From Phoronis ovalis (taxonomy: Eukaryota > Phoronida > Phoronidae), in the NCBI GenBank assembly GCA_028565635.1, contig JAOXYB010028845.1, forward strand, positions 1 to 15,164: a DNA stretch of 15,164 nt. The letters are read 5' to 3'. Of the stretch, positions 1 to 8,328 are shown piece after piece. A program made the translations under genes and the position numbers. The notes below the pieces were generated by a model. The model was not told the origin of the DNA and did no database searches. It saw only the letters and a program-made list of their open reading frames with translations. Position 1 is the stretch's first letter. Every line of letters begins with the position of its first letter.

Positions 1-5
1 AAATT

Positions 6-37
6 TGACCTACTGACCTCAAATTGACCCCTGACCT
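6..37. promoter_or_regulatory. Cluster of four TGACCY half-sites (nuclear-receptor-like DR2 and DR1)
   Basis: TGACCT at 6-11, 14-19 and 32-37 and TGACCC at 25-30, all in one orientation. On the minus strand these read as AGGTCA/GGGTCA direct repeats: DR1 (25-37), 5 bases, then DR2 (6-19). Arrangement matches nuclear-receptor response elements. Equally it could be the edge of a degenerate short tandem repeat running off the window; no gene is seen near it. Confidence 0.35.
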
Positions 38-609
38 AATTTTTGTATGTCCCCCTCCCTACTAAGTCTACACCTCAGTCAAAGCGTTTCTAAAATATAG
101 ATGTTTGAAAATTGGAAGAAAAAAAAGAAAACAAGATACAATCTCAATAGATTGCACTTGCTGTGCAACCTAATTAGGTTATGTGGGGGTAGTAGTCTAA
201 CCAAATACACGGCTATATATCAGGTCCTGCTAGACCCTAATGAACCACTAACAGGTTAATATAGGCTCCGTGCGAGCGGATTTTAATTTAAACACGGATA
301 AAACTTCCTGAGAGACTATAGGCAATTTCATGGACTGAGACAGGTTTATGTGTCGTCCTTTGCTTTACTGTCAATTGGAGTTGGGTGGTGCAGTTTTAAA
401 TAAAATCAATTTTATTGTTAATAAAATGATTAATGTTATAGAGAAGTTTTTTGAAGTCTTTACCGAGGTGTTCTAGTCCAACTAAATGCTAGGACAGCTG
501 CTGTTTCGGACTTGATTGTCCTCATCATGCAGCTAGGAATTAGACTATTAAAGATGGTTTGTATTTGTTTTGGGTTTGGTTAGGCCAAACGGTTTACTCC
601 TGAGTTTTA
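38..609. other. AT-rich stretch without recognisable gene
   Basis: No coding frame, RNA gene or clear repeat boundary was recognised. Weak nested inverted words occur near 491-534 (AGGACA/TGTCCT, GCTGC/GCAGC), as often seen in decayed transposon ends. Confidence 0.4.
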
Positions 610-1100
610 TTGGTGTTGGGAGGCCAGTGGCACAATCCCGAGTTTTTTTTGTATAGGAGGCCAAAGGCAACACTAGCTCCTAGAGCTTTATTTTTTAACT
701 GGAGTCGATCTCGTCGGGAATCTCCCGATTCGGAGGCTCATCTCCCGATCCATATTAAAAATCTCCCGATTTCAAAATTTTCATGTTTCAACATTTTTCG
801 GCTCATATCACGGAAATATACGAAGGAAGACATATATAGCAGTCACCAAATTGGTATGTGCAATAAATGACAATGTCGGCAAATAATTTTTTTTGGTTAT
901 TTTTAATGAAATAAGTTATAATGAAAAGGTCAAAATAAAAATGCATTGAATACTATCAAAGTAGTCCAAAATGGCTCAGAATGCATCAAATGAAGACTTT
1001 TTTTCAAAATTTTATGGGGGAGCGTGCCGCAGGACTTCCCTAGCCTGTGGCACGTCCTCGGGAAAATCTCCGCCCTATCTGGCATTTTCCGAAGTTGACA
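610..1100. repeat. Probable interspersed-repeat patch with three ATCTCCCGAT copies
   Basis: ATCTCCCGAT occurs at 720-729, 740-749 and 761-770, about 20 bases apart. The first is preceded by TCGGGA, forming a short palindrome (714-728). Further on, 1023-1033 and 1044-1054 pair as an inverted repeat with one mismatch. The patch has more CG dinucleotides than its surroundings. An 86-codon open frame starts at 610 but resembles no family I know, so it is not called as a gene. The repeat assignment is inference from texture; no family is recognised. Confidence 0.35.
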
Positions 1101-1440
1101 GGTATGTGTATGTCGTCGTTGTGTACGTCCTTACACTACTGTAGATCGATGTGGAATGACTGTAGCCGCCTAAAAAAGTTTGGGACGGCAGGCTAAGTAA
1201 AGCTTGAGTGTCGTTCGTTGATTGGTTGCTTGGAGGGGTAGTTGTCTTTTGATTGGTTAAGCTGGGTGGTGGGAAAAACTTTTGGGTTATTCCATGCGTT
1301 TGTGCAGTCTGGATCCTCAGGTAGCGGTATGGGTTTGTGGTCTTTAGAAGAGTCCTTATCTTTCTATTTGCCAATATATTTCAACCTATGGTCAAGACTA
1401 TATTTGAAAATTTCTGCCAGCAGATGGAATCCAAGATGAA
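1101..1440. other. Gene-free stretch with paired inverted CCAAT-like words
   Basis: TTGATTGGTT appears twice (1218-1227 and 1249-1258), 31 bases apart; ATTGG is the inverted CCAAT word. No gene start was identified beside them. A 99-codon frame on the minus strand here is a Ser/Thr/Tyr-rich chance-like translation and is not called. Confidence 0.3.
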
Positions 1441-1890
1441 CTTATGATTATGATGGTATTGAACTGCTGGGGAAACAGCTCGAGTGTGTCAATTAAAAAG
1501 AAAATTACAGTTTATGTGTAATAGGAGATTTCAACGCCAGAACTAAACATGAGATGGGCTATATCATTAATGATGATAAATTTTCCCGTAAATTTTCTAC
1601 CAATCAATAGCGAATGGTGCAGCACAGATTATTTTAAGATGGAAAAATTAATAATTTTGAAAAGTCTTTACTAAATTTATGTTGTTTGAATGGTATACAT
1701 AATTATGTTAAATGGCAGAAGTACAGAGGACAAGGAAGGTGAATTCACATGTTGCATGTGCATCTAATGGATTTAGTGTTGTTGATTATATGATTGTGTC
1801 ATCAGATATATTTAATTCATTTACAAAGTTTCGGTGGAGACAAATGATATGTCAGACCACTTCCCAATATCATGTGATATACAATTAATC
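1441..1890 (+). mobile_element. Decayed endonuclease (EEP) domain of a non-LTR retrotransposon
   Basis: Translated pieces in different frames line up with the apurinic-type endonuclease domain of LINEs. YDYDGIELLGKQLE is near 1450. VIGDFNARTK (GDFN core from 1524) is the usual catalytic motif. FSVVDYMIVSSDIF lies near 1772-1813. After a frameshift near 1830, SDHFPISC follows, with its SDH at 1852-1860. Stops and frameshifts make it a dead copy. No reverse-transcriptase domain follows before the METTL17 3' end, so it is a truncated fragment. The family cannot be assigned by eye. Confidence 0.75.
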
Positions 1891-2241
1891 TTGATCAAAA
1901 ATCATAACCGACACACTAATAAGAAAATTTAAAAAATTTTATAAAAAATTCTAGGAATGTTAGAAGTTGTACTAGAAGTGGAGTCAACACAAATAAAGAC
2001 AAAACAAAATTTGTGCTTGTTGACTGATGCAGCTGGCCCATACTTAATATATTTAAATATTCTATAACTCTGTACAATTTCAGTCTCCATTATTTTCAAA
2101 AATGTGCAACTGATTCAACAATCTTATCCAGGAAAAGGAAGCGAACCTAGTTTCAATTCATCAGATTTGTTACAAAAAGGTGTTTATACTTCACCACTTT
2201 ATAAATGGTTGTCCAATAATTGAAAACTCTGGTGACAAGTA
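1891..2241 (-). other. 3' flank and probable 3' UTR of METTL17
   Basis: Lies directly downstream of the METTL17 stop. AT-rich, with no canonical AATAAA on the minus strand; an ATTAAA variant is near 1811-1816, inside the retrotransposon remnant. The 3' end of the transcript therefore cannot be placed. Confidence 0.4.
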
Positions 2242-5200
2242 TCAAGTCAAAACTGGAGAACTGTCTCCATTCATATGAATATTTCCTGAAGTCCTTTCAT
2301 CATTAACATCCTCAATTTTAACTGAATCTTGTGTATCAACAACTTCTGACTGTTCTTTCATTTGAGTTTTGTCACCAGATGGTACTACCTGAGCCGGTAA
2401 TAAATCGCCCCATTGTGAATTTCTTGCACACTGGTACATATCTCTAAAAAAGTAAAACTACAAATGAATTCATTATAACATGCTTTATATGGAAATATAA
2501 TTGAAATTCCCCACAGTTGAAGCCTCCCTACAAGTTTCTTTCATAAAAAATTAAACATGCTTAACAAAGATAAGATTATTATACACATTTTAAACAAGAA
2601 TATGTAGTGTTGCACGGCAGCAACAAGTATATACATGTACTTGTTGCTGCCGTGCAACACTACATATTCCAACACAAAGTTTTTGACATGGCAGACGTTT
2701 TGGATTCAAAAAATATAAAGAAGAATTGCGATGGAAGCCACTTCTTACAAAGATCCTGTCTCAAATACAAGCCATCTCAAAAAGCTTTAATTCTGAGATT
2801 TAGAGTCCTGGTTACTGGACAGACACGATGTGTTATCAGGATTATGTACTTACTTTCCATTCTTTTTAGATGTTAGTATAAGATGAGCCAGTTTTCCACT
2901 AGCTGTACACAGTCTACAGTGTACATGTCGTGAAGGTTTCTGTATTGGTTTCACAATTCTTGGCCAAGAGGTTTCTTCATTCCTTGAACCTCTTTTAAAT
3001 ATGAGGTAGCAAAATTTCTCAGCCTGTTTAACATTTTCGGGCTAAAAAAGCAGAAGTAATTTTCAAACGGATTCTCGAAACAACGATAGTTCTGTAGGAT
3101 GAAAATACAACTTATTTAAAACTAAATCATATATAATAATATATTATATAGTACATATAGTTAAATATTTAAATCTATAAAATCACAATTCACATACAAA
3201 ATCTGTTACATTCCATGCCATTCAGTAAATTATTTTATGTACAAATAATGTAATGACGAGTTTTCCTTGAACTGTACTTACTGCGTCAAGTGGTAAATAA
3301 TCCACTTGGTAATTGCATGGTATATTTGTGCCTTGATTCAAACGTGGACACGACAGATCATGAGAGCACTAAAACAAAACTTGTATAACAATGTCTGGTT
3401 AACTAGTATGGTTTATGGGCCTGTAGAATTGAACACAAAGTATATTAGATTCTAGTGTATATGAAGAAACTTTTCAATGAGCAGAAGGAACTGTCACTGC
3501 AAGAAGAAATGGTCTGTCAGAGCATAGCTACAGAAAAGATCATCTTATATTTCAACTGTTGATTAATTATTAAAGTTTCATTTATTACTAATTAATATCT
3601 ATGACTAATTAACAAAATTTAACATGGCTCAAGTGTTTTAATTTAACAAAGCATCTGAACCGTTTAGAGACTACTAACTACTAACTGTACAATTTATTTG
3701 TAATATTGTAAAATATTACACTGGCTATTACTTACTGGTGCAAATACATGGCCTTCTGAATTTGTCTCTTCAATTGTCTGAAAACATAAATTAAACAAAA
3801 TCATATGTAGCATGCATTAAACTGTCACACACTAACTAATAGTGTGCAGCACAATCTTTTGATCTGTTTAGTACTATTTTGATGAAGTTTAGAGATCATA
3901 AATCAATGAACTTTAAATTATTAAACAGAAATCTCACTGCGTTTTTCACAGGTCCTTGACAGTCTACTGTTTACATGTAACAACAAATCTGCTACAAACT
4001 CAAATCATTCTTCACATTGTTTTGAAACAGTGCACGCTTTGTGAATGTCTAAACTTACCTGTAAAATATAATCCCTAGCTTCCAACATTAAATGATAACC
4101 AACATTGCTTCCATGTTCAGCAATAACCTAAAAATATAATAAACAAACAATCCATAAGTCATTACCAGTTTAGTTCACAACTGATGAATGCCTATTCGTC
4201 CTAGCTTGTAGCAGAAGGTTGCAACTCAATTTGATTTGATTTTTTAATAAAATGCCTTCTGCCGAATAGATGAGATATTAAATGAAAATTCATGTTTATA
4301 ACATTGTACTATCCTACTAGTTAACTTTAACAGTTTCAGATGCAAAATTCACACTTTTTTGGATTTTACTTGCCTGTTGACCATTAAGAAAACATTCAAC
4401 AAAGTGCCATTTTTTAACGGAATGCTACTGTTTACTGTTATTAGGCGAACACTCTTTCTTATAAGTTGTATGTCAGAATACAATGTATCAAGCAGTTGCC
4501 TTTAAATTCTGCCACAACTGGAAAAAACGTTTAGTTGTTGAATGCCATTTTAACTGTCAGCATGCTACATTCTGATATCACTGTTGAATAACTTACAAGA
4601 TATTTATCTGTTTTCTCCCATAAAGATCGCACCATCTTCACTCGAGCTTCTTTATTTGGCATCTCAAGCAATGAATATGCACTTACTGTGATGCTGTACT
4701 TATTCTACAAGAAAAGACATGGTTAACTACTAAGAGAACAAGAAGATTAAAACCATTTTGATATGAAACAAGATGACATGGTCTGCTATAAACAGTATCA
4801 CAGATTCTACACAATGACAAGCATCTAACAAAACCATGACAAAGTAGCTGATATTAAAAGACATGAGGCTATAACATGCATCTATCCATTAGTCGTATAA
4901 CATACATACATCCACTAGGTGCTACAGTGTGCTTCAAAATCAGACTGTTGTCTGCATTTCACATTAAAATGACAAATACAAGGAAACAAAAATATTCAAC
5001 ATTTTAAAAACATAAGATTCAGATGTAGCACTAACTGTCAGCTGTTATAATTAGAAATTACAGATAAAACTGAATGTGGATGATGGTAACAAGCAGAGTT
5101 ATTATTTTTGCTTATTGAACTACATTTTTCCAGAGGTCTTCTACTACAAATACCATTAAACTGCATCAAATACTCAGGCATGTGCGATGTGACTAAAGTA

Positions 5201-7997
5201 TCATTAAGACAAATCTGATTAGGCTTTATACCTTATCCGAGGGTACAAACTGCCTGTAAAATACACCCTGGAAACAGGGATCCTTTTGTTCCTCACCATC
5301 TACAAACAAAATAAATGAACAACTAATGAAACTCATTTAGTAAGACTTCAAGTTAATGTGTTTTCCCCCACTGCTTTTAAACATTAATTCTATTAATTAA
5401 AAAGTGTTACTTAAAAAATGTCTGCTGCCTTTGCCGAGTTGTGATTGGTTCGTTGATATTATTTCCACAGACATACATGTACACACTAGATTGCTTTTAA
5501 CAAGCAGTAGAATTTGTAAATAGTAAGTATGTCTCTGATTGACATTGTATTAATTGATGGAAGCTGTTTTCAGAAGGTTACTTACCTTGTGTGAGTAATC
5601 TGGCTAGAGTGTTCATATCACCACTGGCATCTACACAGTAGTATTCCGCTAAACGTTTACCCCATATACGATTTGCAGCCCTATGGAACAAAAAAAAAAA
5701 TGATGTGCAATGAACGTAATATAAAAACCAACCCAATTATGTTCAATACTGCGCAAACATATATTTTCTCTAACTTATTTTAAGAACTTTAATCTAATAC
5801 CTATTTCCATTTGCTGCATTATATCGCTAAATAACATGTATTTCAAATTTTTGTTAAAATGTACCTACACAATAATAGTACGGAAGGGGGTTACGGAAAT
5901 GGAAATATTATTGGTCAGTTAATTGCGTTAATTATGGGAGGATACAAATATTTTTTATGAACACTTGGAAAGAGGGGTGTCTTTTGTAAAATTGTTTAAA
6001 AACTAATATGTAAAGAAAATACCTTACCAAGTTGTAGTTCCTATTCCTGAACCAAAATCGAAGAGTGAGATGGGTTTAAATTCTGGATCTCTTCTAGCAA
6101 TCTATACAAAAAATATGTGAAAATCATTAACAACTAACAAGTATTTATTTTCATTTGCATATCATTAAATCATGTTTCTAATGGTAGTTTTTTAAAAATA
6201 CATTTTTTGACCAGAACAGAAATGGCACCTAACTTTACCAAATTTAGTTAAAATCATCTTGTTTTCATAATTTAGTAAAATGAACGAATTTAAAAGAAAT
6301 TATTTACCTCATTAAATATTCTTGTTAACACTGCATATTCTGGTGCTAATCGTGCTGCTAAATAGAGGAAACCTTTATTTGCTGTATAACTGAAACAAAT
6401 AAGACTCTAGCATCTAAAAGTTTACTTAATATGAATTTGACCGGATGCTAGCCTATAATACTCTGCACCTATAAACTCAATAATTTCCATTGAATTTACA
6501 GGTGCAGAGTATTATAAGCTCATAACCAGATAAAATTCCAAAGAGATACAAACCAGTTTTTAAACAAAAAAATCTTAGCCAGTTTCACATTCTGACAACT
6601 GGATTCAGTAGGGGAAATAAGTCCTTATCACCTAACCTTAATGGCATCAAAGAATGCTCCATAGGGTATTTTGTTTATTTCATGTCACTCTGTAGTTATT
6701 TATTTTCTATGGATTCATTACAATGAATAAGTCTTACTCCATTGGTTTCCAATGATAAATCTGCTTCTTCAATCTTGACACTACTTTATTTTTCACTTTA
6801 TTAACAAATACTTGATTTTCTAATTCATCATTCAAGTCTGTAGGATTTATCTTCTCTGGGGATGGAAAAAGAATTCATTTTTAATTAAGCAAACCAGATA
6901 AACTTCTTTAATAACAAGATGATAAAAATTGATGAATTCACATGCGCAGCTGCACGACACATGGCTATTAAACAAATGTTTCCTAATTTTGCCATACTTG
7001 ATGTCTAGGATACCTACATAATAAGTTCAAACAATTTTACATTAACTATGCTTGCCTCCTTTTTGCTAAAGGAACTGAACTTCAATTATCATTTTTAGTT
7101 TTACACCTGGTGTATTTAAGCTGCACCACAATACCTTCTTTTAAAATTTCTTGCTCCGTCTTCAAGGCTAACATTCTTAAATCATTTGTATCTGTTGGCG
7201 GTTTTCTTGCAGTTAAAAATCTGGCAAATTTCTCTGTTTTTTCCTTTGATAACCCTGTTGGATATTCTGAAAGAGGTCACTAGTACTTTCAAAAAAGTAA
7301 CTTGATTCCAAATAATGATATACCTATATTCAGGGAACCAATGTGTCTGAGATCATACAGAAGAATCGATTATGGTGCTATGGGCATGTAGCTAGAGACC
7401 AATTGCACCTAGTTCTGTATGTAGGGCATATGCTCCATGCACACCACACTGGATAAGTCACTGGCCCTAAAAAATTATAAGCTGTTTTGCAGAGAAATTC
7501 AGTTGAGATAATTTACTCACTTTCTCGAAGTATTTCTGTGGCTTTTTGAAGTCTTTCTGGTACTTGTACACGCTTTATTTGGCATCTACCTGGATGATGC
7601 TTTACTTTTCCTGTTTTTACTTGGTCAGACATTTTGACATCAAGTTGTTTAGTCTGTAACTCTAAATCAGCAAATGTAGTAGAATACTGCAAAGGAAAAA
7701 GTCAAACCAGAGTCCAGACTCAGCCAGAAATTATAATTTTTTACAGGTCTGTTAAAAGATCGCTGCTATGCAATTTAACTACAAGATCCGAGTAGTGAGA
7801 ATGAGAATAATCTTTATTTAACGTCGGTACATATTGAACAAAGAAACATAAGCCAAGGCTTTTCCACAGACCAGTAAAACATTTAGCATTTGCTGATTTG
7901 AGCTTACCTTCATGAGTATTCTAAAATTAGGCTTAGATCTTGAAATAAAATCCAAATTTCTCCAGCAACAAATCACGTTTTTCATGGAAGCTGCCAT
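2242..7997 (-). CDS. METTL17: METTL17 (Rsm22-type) mitochondrial ribosome small-subunit assembly factor, 14 exons, complete
   Basis: Coding exons, all minus strand with GT-AG borders and consistent phase: 7997-7908, 7686-7521, 7266-7135, 6855-6738, 6389-6308, 6101-6028, 5680-5586, 5299-5232, 4704-4597, 4127-4059, 3777-3736, 3368-3282, 3041-2854, 2443-2242. Together they encode 506 aa plus stop; the human protein is about 456 aa. A Rossmann SAM-type motif I, FDFGSGIG, lies at residues 210-217. The Cys cluster C349-x5-C355-x10-C366 plus HVHCRLC (C419, C422) matches the family's Fe-S ligand region. The family signature CARNSQWGDLLP follows near the C-terminus. Known for the family: a mitochondrial-matrix factor that binds the maturing small subunit and carries an Fe-S cluster; its methyltransferase activity is doubtful. 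The start at 7997 has a strong context (A at -3, G at +4) and a basic, acid-poor N-terminus suited to mitochondrial import. An in-frame ATG lies 45 codons upstream (8132). The C-terminal ~45 residues are an acidic, polar extension without recognisable domain. Confidence 0.95.
2598..2669. repeat. Perfect 32-bp inverted repeat with 8-nt loop (METTL17 intron 13)
   Basis: Arms 2598-2629 and 2638-2669 are exact reverse complements over 32 bases, with loop 2630-2637. Pairing stops at an A/C mismatch immediately outside. It lies between METTL17 exons 13 and 14 and would be transcribed as a stable RNA hairpin. No target-site duplication was recognised beside it. Confidence 0.9.
4192..4269. repeat. 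Bulged inverted repeat, 15 paired bases with a 12-nt one-sided insertion (METTL17 intron 9)
   Basis: CTATTCG (4192-4198) and GCAGAAGG (4211-4218) on the left pair with the contiguous CCTTCTGCCGAATAG (4255-4269) on the right. The left arm carries 12 extra bases (4199-4210). It could be a decaying hairpin or chance. Confidence 0.45.
6450..6520 (-). repeat. 32-nt arm hairpin with 7-nt loop (METTL17 intron 4), fully paired only on the transcribed strand
   Basis: Arms 6450-6481 and 6489-6520 match as inverted repeats at 29 of 32 positions. All three mismatches are transitions that read as A-C on the plus strand but as G-U wobble pairs on the minus strand, which is the METTL17 transcript. The loop is 6482-6488. 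It is drawn as minus because only that strand gives an uninterrupted stem. Confidence 0.85.
7343..7398 (+). mobile_element. Short remnant of a LINE reverse-transcriptase C-terminus in METTL17 intron 2
   Basis: The plus strand translates as VSEIIQKNRLWCYGHVARD. This resembles the conserved '(R/K)-x-R-L-x-W-x-G-H-V-x-R' segment near the end of many LINE ORF2 proteins. It is antisense to METTL17. The match is short (19 residues) and flanking similarity was not found, so the boundaries are uncertain. Confidence 0.5.
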
Positions 7998-8328
7998 TTT
8001 CACATTTCCGAATCTGACATGTGAATCGTAACATAATTGGTTTACAAAAAATTGAACCAATTCAAAACTCCAATAAGAAGCTTTGTAACAAATGTGTCGA
8101 TTTGAATCAGACAAGCGTGCATAGGTAAACATTTCGGTTGTTTCATCAAGATAGAACAGACGTTAAACCAGAATAGATTGCCACGATTTAAGCAGTAATA
8201 TAACATTTAAAGTCAATTTTTTAAAATAATTTAATTCAAAACACCCTAGTAGTATTACATATATAATAATTATTTGCGTTACGACAACACATAACCTCCG
8301 ATATGTAATTTGTTTTATTTTATGAAAC
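7998..8328. promoter_or_regulatory. Shared intergenic region between divergent METTL17 and MVD; probable bidirectional promoter
   Basis: Only 331 bp separate the METTL17 start codon (minus strand) from the MVD start codon (plus strand), so both promoters and 5' UTRs must lie here unless untranslated upstream exons exist. No convincing TATA box at a plausible spacing or CpG-rich core was seen; the stretch is AT-rich. The METTL17 frame stays open leftwards from 8132, so part of this stretch may be coded if the upstream ATG is used. The promoter role is inferred from gene geometry, not from recognised motifs. Confidence 0.6.

Noticed and set aside
610-870. 86-codon open frame on the plus strand
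   Set aside because: No recognisable domain; it lies in repeat-like sequence with short internal duplications.
1075-1374. 99-codon open frame on the minus strand
   Set aside because: Composition is low-complexity Ser/Thr/Tyr with no domain; likely chance.
2607-2876. 89-codon plus-strand frame crossing the hairpin
   Set aside because: It is antisense to METTL17 exon 13 and intron 13; a shadow frame.
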